From Sphaerotilus sp. (GTDB lineage: Bacteria > Pseudomonadota > Gammaproteobacteria > Burkholderiales > Burkholderiaceae_C): 38,170 nucleotides of DNA. The notes below the pieces were generated by a model. It was not told the DNA's origin. It saw only the letters and a program-made list of their open reading frames with translations, and did no database searches. Each line of letters begins with the position of its first letter. The stretch's first letter is position 1. A program made the position numbers and the translations under genes. Shown piece after piece: positions 9,391 through 17,077 of the stretch. The stretch lies in assembly GCF_013299175.1 (NCBI RefSeq), contig NZ_JAAFKF010000031.1, positions 1-38,170 of the forward strand. The letters are read 5' to 3'.

Positions 9391-9681
9391 ATGGCCCAGC
9401 TCCAAGACGAAACCAGCCGCACCGACCTGCTCAACCGCCTCCGGCGCGCCGAAGGCCAACTGCGCGGCATCCAGCGCATGGTCGAAGAAGGCGAGCCGTG
9501 TCTCGACATCGCCAGCCAGATGTCGGCGGTGCGCAAGGCGCTCGACAGCGCCTACGTGCGGATGACGGTGTGCTTCATGCAGCAGGAACTCAAGGAGCGC
9601 CTGCAACTGCAGCCCGAGGCCGAGGCCCGGCTCGATGCGGTGCTGGGCGACATGCAAACGCTGCTGGGCAAGGTCCGCTGA
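9391..9681 (+). CDS. CsoR/RcnR/FrmR-family (DUF156) transcriptional repressor
   Basis: A 96-residue all-helical repressor recognised by LLNRLRRAEGQLRGIQRMVEEGEPCLDIASQMSAV in its first half. Family members sense copper, nickel, formaldehyde or persulfide through cysteine and histidine residues and block DNA as tetramers. Here Cys37 is at the conserved position. By counting from it, the second CsoR or CstR cysteine position (29 residues on) is Glu66, the RcnR/FrmR His position is Phe62, and the only other cysteine is Cys61. The effector is therefore not clear. The gene is tail to tail with the ArsR-family gene, 16 bases apart, and no obvious target gene lies next to it. Confidence 0.85.
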   Translation: MAQLQDETSRTDLLNRLRRAEGQLRGIQRMVEEGEPCLDIASQMSAVRKALDSAYVRMTVCFMQQELKERLQLQPEAEARLDAVLGDMQTLLGKVR

Positions 9682-9697
9682 ACACCCAGATCGCTGG

Positions 9698-10063
9698 TCA
9701 GCGCACGCCGCCGGGCAGCAGCCGGTCGGCTGGCTGGACCTCGGTGTCCGGGTCCAGCTCGATGGCCACCTGCGTGCAGACGGCGCGGCACAGCGTGGCC
9801 ACGCGCTCGCTCTGCAGGCGGTAGTAGATCTGGGTGGAGTCGCGCCGCTTGCCCAGCACGCCGGCGCGGTAGAGCGTCGAGAGGTGCTGCGACATGTTGG
9901 GCTGGGTGGTGTCGATCTCGGCCAGCAGTTGCGAGACGTTCTTCTCGCCGTTGCACAGCGCGCCGATGATCTTGAGCCGAATCGGCGTGGAGAGCAGCGA
10001 GAACAGCTCGGCCACCGACTCGTAGACGTTGTCGGCCTTGTCGACTTCTGCGTCACGGTCCAT
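9698..10063 (-). CDS. ArsR/SmtB-family winged-helix repressor
   Basis: A 121-residue repressor with the ArsR fold: STPIRLKIIGALCNGEKNVSQLLAEI, the recognition helix TTQPNMSQHLSTLYRAGVL (52-70), and the beta wing GKRRDSTQIYYRL. ArsR proteins release DNA on binding metal or on thiol oxidation. Cysteines are Cys37, Cys92 and Cys96. Cys37 is close to, but three residues after, the place where BigR/SqrR persulfide sensors carry theirs, and Cys92-x3-Cys96 lies on the last helix. A thiol or soft-metal sensor is plausible but unproven. The acidic tail after residue 100 is longer than usual. It converges on the CsoR-like gene. Confidence 0.88.
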   Translation of the reverse strand: MDRDAEVDKADNVYESVAELFSLLSTPIRLKIIGALCNGEKNVSQLLAEIDTTQPNMSQHLSTLYRAGVLGKRRDSTQIYYRLQSERVATLCRAVCTQVAIELDPDTEVQPADRLLPGGVR

Positions 10064-10123
10064 GTGGCAAGCCCTTGGTCAGGTTCGGATGCAGCCTATT
10101 CTATGCGTACACACGGATGGAAC

Positions 10124-11380
10124 TCAGTGTGGCTGCCCCGATGCGGCACCGTCCGGGTAGAACGCATGCGTGCCGCGCCCATTGGCCTTGGCGGTGTACA
10201 TGGCCGTGTCCGCCTGGCGCAGCAGGACATCGGCGCTGTGCGGCGTGTCACTGGGGACCAGGGCCACGCCGACGGAGGCGCCGACCCGCACCTCCTGCCC
10301 ATCGATCGACACCGGCTGCGAGGCGGCGTCCCGCAACCGCTGCGCCACGAGGGCCACCTCTTCTCGGTGACGCACCGTCGGCAGGATGACCGTGAACTCG
10401 TCGCCGCCCATGCGGAACAGCAGATCGCCTTCGCGCAGACACGCCGACAGCCGCTGGGCCACCGTTTTCAGCAACTGATCGCCCGCAGGATGGCCGAGGC
10501 TGTCGTTGACCTGCTTGAACCGGTCAAGGTCGAGGAACAGGAGCGCCGCAGTCCGTCCGGTGCGCGACGCCTGCGCCAGCGCCTTGTCGAGCCGTCGGCG
10601 GAAACTCGTCCGGTTGGGCAAACCGGTGAGCGCATCATGGAACGCCTGGTGGCGCATCGCCGCCTCCTGGACGGCGCGCTCCCGGCGCTGCCGCTGGATC
10701 ACCCGGTCGGCCTTGCGGACAACCACGAACAAGAAGGCATACAGCGTCATCAGCAGGGCCAGCACCAGACCCGCCACCTGCCATTGCGCCTGGTTCTGTT
10801 GTGCCAGCAGGTCGGTGACATCGGAGTAGACCTCGAACACCGCCTCCGGTGGACCGCCCGGAAGCCCCCCGACCGGCACATACGACGCAATCAGGTTCCG
10901 CTGGGCAATCTCGCCCTCGAAGGCATTGAACTTCTCGCGGTAGCTGATGTGGCTGATGACCCGCCCCTGCTGTGCAGCCAGGATGCCGGGGGCACCACGC
11001 TCATCCCGGCCAATCTGGCGTTCATCGGTCGAGAACACCGTCAGGCCCTCCGGGTGGTAGACCTTGAGCTTGACGACGGGCAGTCCGTGCATCTGGGCCT
11101 GCACCTCGGCCCGGAGCTTGGACACCAGCGGATCGGCCAGCAAGGCCTCGCGGGACTTGCCCGCCGCACCCGCCACCAGGGTCCGGTAGCGCGCCCAGGT
11201 CGTGTTGGCAAACGACCGGGTGAGGGCCGCATTGGCACGGCCTTCGTGCTCGATCAGGTGCCGCAGCGTGAGTTCACGGTAGGTCGCGATCAGGCACACC
11301 GTCACCGCCACGATGCCCACCAGGCTCGCAATCGAGAAATACCGCAGCAACCGGAAGCGTGCAACAGAGGACGAAGGCAT
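10124..11380 (-). CDS. Membrane-bound diguanylate cyclase (GGDEF) with periplasmic sensor
   Basis: A 418-residue enzyme that makes the second messenger c-di-GMP from GTP. Transmembrane segments lie at about 13-33 and 202-222 and enclose a periplasmic domain of some 165 residues with a PAS/Cache-like look (VVKLKVYHPEGLTVFSTD, ASYVPV, AVFEVYSDVT). The cytoplasmic GGDEF domain starts at about HDALTGLPNRTSF (248-260). The active site is a canonical GGDEF (325-329), and the product-inhibition site RxxD (316-319) lies exactly five residues before it. It should therefore be an active, feedback-inhibited cyclase. No EAL domain is present. A weak GGTGGA stands six bases before the ATG. Confidence 0.93.
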   Translation of the reverse strand: MPSSSVARFRLLRYFSIASLVGIVAVTVCLIATYRELTLRHLIEHEGRANAALTRSFANTTWARYRTLVAGAAGKSREALLADPLVSKLRAEVQAQMHGLPVVKLKVYHPEGLTVFSTDERQIGRDERGAPGILAAQQGRVISHISYREKFNAFEGEIAQRNLIASYVPVGGLPGGPPEAVFEVYSDVTDLLAQQNQAQWQVAGLVLALLMTLYAFLFVVVRKADRVIQRQRRERAVQEAAMRHQAFHDALTGLPNRTSFRRRLDKALAQASRTGRTAALLFLDLDRFKQVNDSLGHPAGDQLLKTVAQRLSACLREGDLLFRMGGDEFTVILPTVRHREEVALVAQRLRDAASQPVSIDGQEVRVGASVGVALVPSDTPHSADVLLRQADTAMYTAKANGRGTHAFYPDGAASGQPH

Positions 11381-11676
11381 CGGACATCCACCAGCAGGAG
11401 TCCTCGCTATCGGCCCAACGCCATGGAGTCTTGAGGGCTGGCGCGCCCGCTGCGCCGATCAGAACGCAGTCTGCCACCCAGGGCACATCACTCACCATGG
11501 ACAATTTCCCCAGGCTGCGCGATCACACTCGGTAACGCCTGTAACCTGCAATTTGGCAATAAATCACGTCCACAAGGTGAAAAAACCAGACTTTCAGGCC
11601 ATCACAGCGCGATAACGTAGACCTTTCGACGCTGGTGGGTTCGGGGGGATTCACAGGGTCGATCAGGAGTACCGCC
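11381..11676. other. Divergent intergenic region, cyclase and LuxR genes
   Basis: About 300 bases without a gene that I can support. The right half is AT-richer and contains a short direct repeat of GTAAC (11532-11545) followed by AATTTGGCAATAAATCACG. It should contain the promoters of both flanking genes, but I find no convincing -35/-10 pair at standard spacing. Confidence 0.5.
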
Positions 11677-12366
11677 ATGCTGACCGTTTCCTCTCCCTTG
11701 GGCCGTGACCGTTTCGAGCGGCCCCGCGCCGATGCAGGAACGCCACCGCCAGCCCACAGCGCCCAGTGGCTGCTGCACGTGCTGACCGGGGCACTCGATG
11801 AGCTGGATTACGGGTTGCTGATCGTCGATGCGGACGGTCGTCTGGTGCAGGCCAACCAGATGGGGCACCACCACTGCAGCGCCCGGCAAGGCTCCTGCCG
11901 CCTGGAGGACGGCCAGTTGCACACCCGTGACAGCACCGACGATCCCGTCTTGCAGCGCGCATTGGCGCAAGCCTCGGCCGGGCGCCGCAGCCTGATCAAG
12001 CTTGGCACGGAGGCACAGGCGGAGACCGTGGCTGTCGTACCGCTGACCAGTCCGCCGGGTGGACGCGCCGAGGCCGCGATCCTGCTGGTCTTCGGCAAGC
12101 ACCAGGTCTGCGAAGCCCTGAGCGTCGAGCACTTCGCCCGCGTCCACAGCCTCACCCACGCCGAAGGCATGGTGCTCACCGCCCTGTGCGCCGGCGAGGA
12201 ACCCAGCGCCATCGCGCGCAAGTTCGGCGTGGCCGTTTCGACGGTACGCACCCAGATCGCCAGCGTGCGCCAGAAGACCCGCGCCGCCAGCATCCGCGAT
12301 CTGGTGCGGCAGGTGGCGATGCTGCCGCCCATCGTCTCGGTGCTGGGCCATGAGGCGTCGCATTGA
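11677..12366 (+). CDS. LuxR-type helix-turn-helix regulator with PAS-like domain
   Basis: A 229-residue regulator. The N-terminal half (about 38-145: LDELDYGLLIVDADGRLVQANQMG, then AAILLVFGK) reads as a PAS-like sensor. The C-terminal LuxR helix-turn-helix spans about 158-215 (LTHAEGMVLTALCAGEEPSAIARKFGVAVSTVRTQIASVRQKT). There is no receiver domain. ATG 11677 is chosen because AGGAG (11665-11669) is seven bases upstream. The ligand is unknown; the HHHC cluster at residues 64-67 could bind metal, but that is speculation. It is followed 47 bases later by the Crp-type gene on the same strand, so the two may be transcribed together. Confidence 0.85.
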   Translation: MLTVSSPLGRDRFERPRADAGTPPPAHSAQWLLHVLTGALDELDYGLLIVDADGRLVQANQMGHHHCSARQGSCRLEDGQLHTRDSTDDPVLQRALAQASAGRRSLIKLGTEAQAETVAVVPLTSPPGGRAEAAILLVFGKHQVCEALSVEHFARVHSLTHAEGMVLTALCAGEEPSAIARKFGVAVSTVRTQIASVRQKTRAASIRDLVRQVAMLPPIVSVLGHEASH

Positions 12367-12413
12367 AGGCAAACCATTGCGGATGTCGATCGATTGTCCT
12401 ATCGTGAAGGACG

Positions 12414-13082
12414 ATGCCCCGATCGCACCGCCCGCCTGCCGCCGCAGAACCGTCCCTGGACACGCTGAACCTCTCGCCCGCCCTGCTGGCCCTGGTGCGC
12501 AAGGCTGTGCCGCGCCGCTACCGCAAGGGCGTGATCCTGATCCAGGAGGGGGAGATTGGTGACACGCTCTACGTCGTGCTGGCGGGCCGGGTCAAGGTGT
12601 TCTCGCTGGGACCGAACGACCGGGAGATCACCTTCGGTCTCTACGGCTGCGGCGAGTTCATCGGCGAGATGAGCCTGGACGGCGGCCCGCGGGTAGCCAG
12701 CGTGGTCACGGTCGAGCCGACCACCTGCGTCGTCATCACCCGCCAGACGCTGCAGGAACACCTCGCGCAGTACCCGGAATTCGCTTTCGAGCTGCTGGCC
12801 AAGGTCATCGCCCGCGCCCGCGCCGCCACCCGCGATGCACGCAACATGGCCCTGATGGACAGCTACGGCCGCCTCGTCGCGCTGATCGAGGAGCTGGCCG
12901 TGACCCAGGAAGACGGCACGCGCCGCCTCGTCAGCCGTGTCACCCACGCCGAGATCGCCAGCCGCATCGGCTGCTCGCGCGAGATGGTGAGTCGCCTGCT
13001 CAAGGACCTGGAGCGCGGCGGCTACACGGCCACCATCGGCCGTGGACTGCACATCCTCAAGCCACTGCCCAACCGCTGGTGA
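12414..13082 (+). CDS. Crp/Fnr-family transcriptional regulator
   Basis: A 222-residue regulator with an N-terminal cyclic-nucleotide-binding jelly roll and a C-terminal winged helix. The phosphate-binding cassette GEFIGEMSL (80-88) with Arg93 and Ser96 in PRVASV resembles the cAMP pocket of Crp, so cyclic nucleotide binding is plausible. There is no N-terminal cysteine cluster, so it is not an oxygen-sensing Fnr. The helix-turn-helix is at about 178-200 (THAEIASRIGCSREMVSRLLKDLE). The Shine-Dalgarno-like GAAGGA (12406-12411) is unusually close to the ATG. It stops six bases before the converging M48 protease gene. Target genes are unknown. Confidence 0.9.
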   Translation: MPRSHRPPAAAEPSLDTLNLSPALLALVRKAVPRRYRKGVILIQEGEIGDTLYVVLAGRVKVFSLGPNDREITFGLYGCGEFIGEMSLDGGPRVASVVTVEPTTCVVITRQTLQEHLAQYPEFAFELLAKVIARARAATRDARNMALMDSYGRLVALIEELAVTQEDGTRRLVSRVTHAEIASRIGCSREMVSRLLKDLERGGYTATIGRGLHILKPLPNRW

Positions 13083-13088
13083 GCCGCT

Positions 13089-14030
13089 TCAGCCGCCGGA
13101 GCCGCGCAGCGCCGGGGGTCCGAACTGGCGCGGCGGCCGTGGCGCACGGGCGTAGAGCGGTTCGACCTTGGGCAAGTTGGCCTCGATGTCCTGGATGCGG
13201 GTATCACTGGAGGGGTGGGTCGAGAGGAATTGCGGCGGCGCGCCCTTGCTCGCCTCGGCCATCTTCTGCCACAGCGACACCCCGGCGCGCGGGTTGTAGC
13301 CAGCACGGGCCGCCAGCTCCATGCCGACCAGATCCGCCTCGGACTCGTCCTGACGCCCGAATTTCAGCGTCAGCAGTTGCCCGCCCATGTCCGCCGCAGA
13401 ACGGGCCAGATTGCCCAGCCCGAAGAGCGCCGCACCCAGCTCGATCGCACCACGGGTCGCCGTCTGTTTGCCCATGCGCTCGCGGGCGTGTTCGCGCAGG
13501 GCGTGCGCCATCTCGTGGCCCATGATCATCGCGACCTCGTCATCGCTGAGCTGCAGGGTCTGCAGGATGCCGACGTAGAACGCGATCTTGCCACCCGGCA
13601 TGCAGAACGCATTCAGCTCCTGGCTGCCGATCAGGCTCACCTCCCAGGACCAGGCGCGGGCGCGGTCGTTCCATTCGTAGGTGTAGGGAATCAGCCGGTT
13701 GGCGATGGCCTGGAGGCGCTGCTGCTGCGGGTGGTTCGCGGGGGCCAGCGCGTGCTTGCTGTTGGCTTCCTGGCGCAGTTGCAGGTATTGCTGCTGCGCG
13801 GCGGATTCGACCTGCTCGGCCGACACCAGTTTGGTGAACTTGGAGTTCTGGCCCACATCAACCCCTTCACGGGCCAACGCGGGGAAGGCGGCTGTCGCCA
13901 CGGCACCCGCCAGCAAGCCGCTGAACAGGCGCCGCCCATGCAGCGGGCAGCCGCAACCCGAGCGGTGCAGGTCGATGCGGGTAGTGAAGGTGGCGTCTTC
14001 GACAAGGTCTGGGCGCATGGTGGTGGACAT
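13089..14030 (-). CDS. M48-family zinc metalloprotease (Ste24/BepA-like), exported
   Basis: A 313-residue peptidase. The zinc site is HEMAH (172-176) with the downstream ESEAD motif (229-233), both intact. Residues 30-53 (HGRRLFSGLLAGAVATAAFPALA) form an export signal with a twin arginine, so Tat or Sec export is possible; the protein probably acts in the periplasm on misfolded envelope proteins, as BepA and LoiP do. There is no TPR domain. ATG 14030 is chosen; ATG 14018 is also possible and neither has a strong ribosome site. The C-terminal tail is Pro/Arg-rich. The gene follows the AmpG-type permease by 46 bases and probably shares its transcript. Confidence 0.88.
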   Translation of the reverse strand: MSTTMRPDLVEDATFTTRIDLHRSGCGCPLHGRRLFSGLLAGAVATAAFPALAREGVDVGQNSKFTKLVSAEQVESAAQQQYLQLRQEANSKHALAPANHPQQQRLQAIANRLIPYTYEWNDRARAWSWEVSLIGSQELNAFCMPGGKIAFYVGILQTLQLSDDEVAMIMGHEMAHALREHARERMGKQTATRGAIELGAALFGLGNLARSAADMGGQLLTLKFGRQDESEADLVGMELAARAGYNPRAGVSLWQKMAEASKGAPPQFLSTHPSSDTRIQDIEANLPKVEPLYARAPRPPRQFGPPALRGSGG

Positions 14031-14076
14031 CAAGTCGTCAAGTGGAGAAAAGATTCGGAGCGGGCGACGGCCGGAG

Positions 14077-15729
14077 TCAGTCGTCGAGGGCAACCGTGGC
14101 CGGATCGACCTCCAGCGCCTGCACCGTCTCGCGCAGGCCCCAGAGCATCCACAACGCCGGCAGCGCCGCGACCGTGGACACGATGAAAAAGCTGGGCCAG
14201 CCGATCGACTCGGCCAGCACCCCCGCCAGCGGCCCGACCCAGACCCGCCCGACCGAGGCAAACGCGGACAGCAGCGCGTACTGCGTGGCGGAAAACCGCT
14301 GGCTCGTCAGGCTCATCAGGAAGGCCACGAACGCCGCCGTGCCCATGCCGCCCGAGAGGTTCTCGAAGGCGATCACCATCAGCAGACCACCATCGACGGG
14401 GGTTGCCTGCGCCAGCCGGAGGATGCCCCAGTCGAAAGCCGGCACCGTCAACCCCGGCAAGACACCCTTGCCGTTGACCGCCAGCCACCAGAAGCCCAGG
14501 TTGCTCACCATCTGCAGCACCCCGAACAACAGCAGCGCCCGCCACAGCCCCAGCCGGATCATCAGCGCCCCGCCCAGCAGCGCCCCGCCGATCGTCAACC
14601 ACAGCCCGATCACCTTGTTGACCACACCGACCTCGGCCGACCCGTAGGCCATCGCCTTGAGCAGGAACGGCGTCATCAGCGAGCCGGCGAAGGCGTCCCC
14701 CAGCTTGTAGAGCACGATGAAGCCGAGAAACGCCCACGCCCCCGGCTGGCTGAAATAGCTCTGCAGCCCGCCCAGCAGCGTGTCGAAACGGGCCTTGCGC
14801 GCCGCCCACGCCGCCAGCGGCAAGGTCACGCCGATGCCCAGCACGAGGCCCAGCAGATCGACCCAGCGCTGGCGCAGCGGCGCCGGCAGCGTGGTGTGTT
14901 CCAGCAGCGGCTGCAACAGCGCGCTCGCCACCCCGCCCAGCACCTTGTCCGTCAGCACATAGCCCGCCGCCACCGCCGCCAGCACCGCAGCGAAGCCGAT
15001 CAGGTCGTTGCGCGCCACGCTCTCGGGCCGCACCGTCCCCTTCAGCCGCGGCATCGCCACCGCCGACACCCCTGCGGCGCCCACCATCAGCGCCGCCATC
15101 AGCCGGTACACCTCCGGCCACGTCCAGCCCGCGCCACTGCCCACCGCCGCGCCCGCCGCCACATTGGCCGGGTCGGTCCAGATCAGCGCCACGCCGCCCG
15201 ACAGGATCATCGCCAGCCGATACCCCAGCACCGCCAGCGACGAACCCAGCCCGCGCTCGGCAGCCGGCAGCACATCGGTGCGGTACGCATCGATCACGAC
15301 ATCCTGCGACGCCGACAGGAAGGCCACCGCCACCGCCAGCAGCGAGAACGCCTGCATCGCGGTCTTCGGCGAGGTGTTCGCCATGAGCATGAGCACGCCC
15401 GCCAGTGCAAGCTGCGTCAGCACCAGCCAACCCTTGCGCCGGCCAAGGAAGGGCGGGTCGAACCGGTCCATCAGCGGCGCCCACAGGAACTTGAAGGTGT
15501 AGGGCAACCCGACCAGACTCAGGAAGCCGATCGTCGCCACGTCCACCCCTTCGAGGCTCAGCCATGCCTGCATCGCCTGCCCGGTGAGCGCCAGTGGCAG
15601 CCCCGACGCGAACCCCAGCACCAGCACCGCCGCCAAGCGCCACCAGCGCAGCAGCCACGCCGCAGCAGAAGAGCGGCCCGACGGCGGGTCGGACAGCGGA
15701 GAGGCGGCGGAGGGAAGGGGTTGGGCCAT
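14077..15729 (-). CDS. ampG: AmpG-type muropeptide permease (major facilitator family)
   Basis: A 550-residue inner-membrane transporter with about 12-14 hydrophobic segments. AmpG imports GlcNAc-anhydroMurNAc peptides released by lytic transglycosylases so that cell wall can be recycled; in some species it also controls beta-lactamase induction. Characteristic sequences are GFASGLPLALTGQAMQAWL, KFLWAPLMDRFDPPFLGRRKGW, SASQDVVIDAYRTDVL and ENLSGGMGTAAFVAFLMSLT. It is longer than E. coli AmpG (about 490) because of extra central loops. The ATG lies 72 bases from the divergent flavin reductase start; a seven-base inverted repeat stands between them. Confidence 0.9.
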   Translation of the reverse strand: MAQPLPSAASPLSDPPSGRSSAAAWLLRWWRLAAVLVLGFASGLPLALTGQAMQAWLSLEGVDVATIGFLSLVGLPYTFKFLWAPLMDRFDPPFLGRRKGWLVLTQLALAGVLMLMANTSPKTAMQAFSLLAVAVAFLSASQDVVIDAYRTDVLPAAERGLGSSLAVLGYRLAMILSGGVALIWTDPANVAAGAAVGSGAGWTWPEVYRLMAALMVGAAGVSAVAMPRLKGTVRPESVARNDLIGFAAVLAAVAAGYVLTDKVLGGVASALLQPLLEHTTLPAPLRQRWVDLLGLVLGIGVTLPLAAWAARKARFDTLLGGLQSYFSQPGAWAFLGFIVLYKLGDAFAGSLMTPFLLKAMAYGSAEVGVVNKVIGLWLTIGGALLGGALMIRLGLWRALLLFGVLQMVSNLGFWWLAVNGKGVLPGLTVPAFDWGILRLAQATPVDGGLLMVIAFENLSGGMGTAAFVAFLMSLTSQRFSATQYALLSAFASVGRVWVGPLAGVLAESIGWPSFFIVSTVAALPALWMLWGLRETVQALEVDPATVALDD

Positions 15730-15744
15730 GGGGGGATTCTAGAA

Positions 15745-15764
15745 GCCGGGATTGCCGTCCCGGC
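15745..15764. repeat. Inverted repeat in the ampG/flavin reductase divergent region
   Basis: A perfect seven-base inverted repeat GCCGGGA (15745-15751) and TCCCGGC (15758-15764) with a six-base spacer. It lies centrally in the 72-base gap between two divergent start codons. It could be an operator or a leader hairpin. GC-rich chance palindromes are frequent in this genome, so confidence is low. Confidence 0.3.
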
Positions 15765-15801
15765 GCCGCGGCACTGCGGGTATTCGCGGACAATCCGGGC
15801 C

Positions 15802-16299
15802 ATGCACGCCTCCGCCTCTCCCTTCACCCGGCAGGATTTCCGCTCGGCGCTCGGCCTGTTCGCCACCGGCGTCACCATCGTCACCGCCCGCGCCGCCGAC
15901 GGCACCCCGGTGGGACTGACGGCCAACTCCTTCAATTCGGTCTCGATGTCGCCGCCGCTGGTCTTGTGGAGCCTGTCGCTGCAGGCCGGGTCGATGGCCG
16001 CGTTCGCCAACGGCTCGCACTACGCCATCCACATCCTCGCCGCCGACCAGCGCGCCCTGGCCGAACGCTTCGCCACCCGCGGCGCCGACCGCTTCGCCGG
16101 ACTGGATTGGCGCGAAGGGGCGGGGGGCGTGCCGCTGATCGACGGCGCGGCGGCGGTGCTCGAATGCCACAACCGCAGCCGCTACGAGGAAGGCGACCAC
16201 GTCATCTTCGTCGGCGCGGTCGAGCAATGCCGCTACCGGGCCGATGCCTCGCCGCTGATCTTCCACGGCGGGCGCTTCTACACCGAACTGCCGCTCTGA
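15802..16299 (+). CDS. Flavin reductase-like FMN-binding protein
   Basis: A 165-residue protein of the flavin reductase-like domain family, which supplies reduced flavin to two-component monooxygenases. Typical features are FRSALGLFATGVTIVTARAADGTPVGLTANSFNSVSMSPPLVLWSL at the N-terminus, HYAIHILAADQRALAERFA in the middle and a C-terminal DHVIFVGAVEQCRY ending in PLIFHGGRFYTEL. The length is normal (about 160-170). No partner monooxygenase gene lies nearby, so its substrate pathway is open. It is divergent from the ampG gene and no ribosome site of note is seen. Confidence 0.9.
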   Translation: MHASASPFTRQDFRSALGLFATGVTIVTARAADGTPVGLTANSFNSVSMSPPLVLWSLSLQAGSMAAFANGSHYAIHILAADQRALAERFATRGADRFAGLDWREGAGGVPLIDGAAAVLECHNRSRYEEGDHVIFVGAVEQCRYRADASPLIFHGGRFYTELPL

Positions 16300-16608
16300 T
16301 CGATCGGCCTTTGTGGCCGCCGAACCCAATTGGTACCGCAGTTTGCCAACAGTTGCCGGATTTATCATTTTCAATATCTGGCACTATTCACGCCCTTCAA
16401 GCGCGGGATATAGGATCAGGGCTTGACAGCAGTAATGCCTTGACAGATGGCAATACCTAGCTTCGGCCCACTGTGGGTGTGGATATCCATTCATGCTCCA
16501 TACAACAATAAATCCATGTCACGCCACCAGACTCCCCCTGATTGCAGGGAAATACCTCCCGCCGCGCCTTTGGTGGTCACGCACCGAAAACTCGCCAAAC
16601 CCCCCCCC
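16300..16608. other. AT-richer gap after the flavin reductase gene
   Basis: Roughly 300 bases without a gene I would call. The stretch 16355-16450 is clearly richer in A and T than the surroundings and contains the sigma-54-like site at 16379. Two TTGACA hexamers occur at 16423 and 16440 but have no matching -10 element. An open frame runs from 16447 into the small gene at 16609; its early part has poor protein character. Confidence 0.5.
16379..16393 (+). promoter_or_regulatory. Sigma-54-like promoter
   Basis: TGGCAC (16379-16384), five bases, then ACGC (16390-16393). The -24 element is perfect, and the invariant GG and GC dinucleotides are exactly ten bases apart as sigma-54 requires; the -12 element is weaker than the consensus TTGC. 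Transcription would run into the small ORF and stop at the hairpin at 16866-16897. A chance match is possible. Confidence 0.35.
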
Positions 16609-16833
16609 ATGGCACTCGGCTTGATCGGCAATCGCTCGATCACTTGCAACCTCTGCCAGCGCAAAATCCTGTCCTCGCTTCTGCTTGCGCACAAGCAGGA
16701 ATCCCACGGCGACACCGTCTACAGCCGCGCCGCCAACGGCCGCCCCAAAAGCATCTGGTTCCGCCCGCCGCCGCAGGTGCAATCGCCGGGCTGGCGCAGA
16801 CCCGCTGCCATGCGCCCGATATTGAGCCGCTGA
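16609..16833 (+). CDS. Possible small zinc-finger-like protein
   Basis: A 74-residue reading from ATG 16609; the frame is open back to 16447, with another ATG at 16516. The core ITCNLCQRKILSSLLLAHKQ followed by ESHGD has Cys13, Cys16, His28 and His33, that is C-x2-C-x11-H-x4-H, the outline of a C2H2 finger. The next part (TVYSRAANGRPKSIWFRPPP) is basic. No start has a ribosome site; ATG 16609 follows a run of nine C. In favour of a real gene are the spaced Cys/His pattern, a sigma-54-like site upstream and an intrinsic terminator 33 bases after the stop. I do not recognise a family and give no function. Confidence 0.4.
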   Translation: MALGLIGNRSITCNLCQRKILSSLLLAHKQESHGDTVYSRAANGRPKSIWFRPPPQVQSPGWRRPAAMRPILSR

Positions 16834-16865
16834 CCACGCGCCAATACCGCACCACCCCTCACCCA

Positions 16866-16897
16866 AGGGATTGCAAAGATCCCTCCATTTTGTTTTT
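16866..16897 (+). terminator. Rho-independent terminator after the small zinc-finger-like ORF
   Basis: Stem AGGGAT (16866-16871) and ATCCCT (16879-16884) with a seven-base loop, followed by a T-rich run (16888-16897, TTTTGTTTTT). The stem is short but the T tract is good. It separates the small ORF from the CAP-domain gene, so the latter should have its own promoter in 16898-17077, where I see no clear consensus. Confidence 0.65.
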
Positions 16898-17077
16898 ACT
16901 GCCGTGCTCCAGCATGGTCCCCGCATTCATGGCGTTGTGGTGTCCATGCAGGTTGGCCGACATTTGGTTCATAAAGGTACCAATTCAGTACCCCTGCACC
17001 GCCGCGGCCTGTTCCTTGTTCGCAACGCCATGGTTTCCTGTTGACCCACCCCCCGCCCCGACCGTCCACCCACCCCC

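Noticed and set aside
9391-9681. Calling the DUF156 protein a copper sensor (CsoR)
   Set aside because: The His and second Cys expected at the copper site are not at those positions by residue counting.
14030-15793. A 587-codon minus-strand frame parallel to ampG
   Set aside because: Gly/Ala/Arg-rich out-of-frame reading of a transporter gene.
13699-15801. Long plus-strand frame opposite the M48 and ampG genes leading into the flavin reductase
   Set aside because: Only the last part from ATG 15802 has family sequence; the earlier part is Gln/Arg/His-rich shadow of the genes on the other strand.
16423-16445. Two TTGACA hexamers as sigma-70 promoters
   Set aside because: Neither has a recognisable -10 element at 16-18 bases.
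16961-16985. A second sigma-54 site before the CAP-domain gene (TTGGCCGACATTTGG)
   Set aside because: The GG is followed ten bases on by GT, not GC, and the -24 element is poor.
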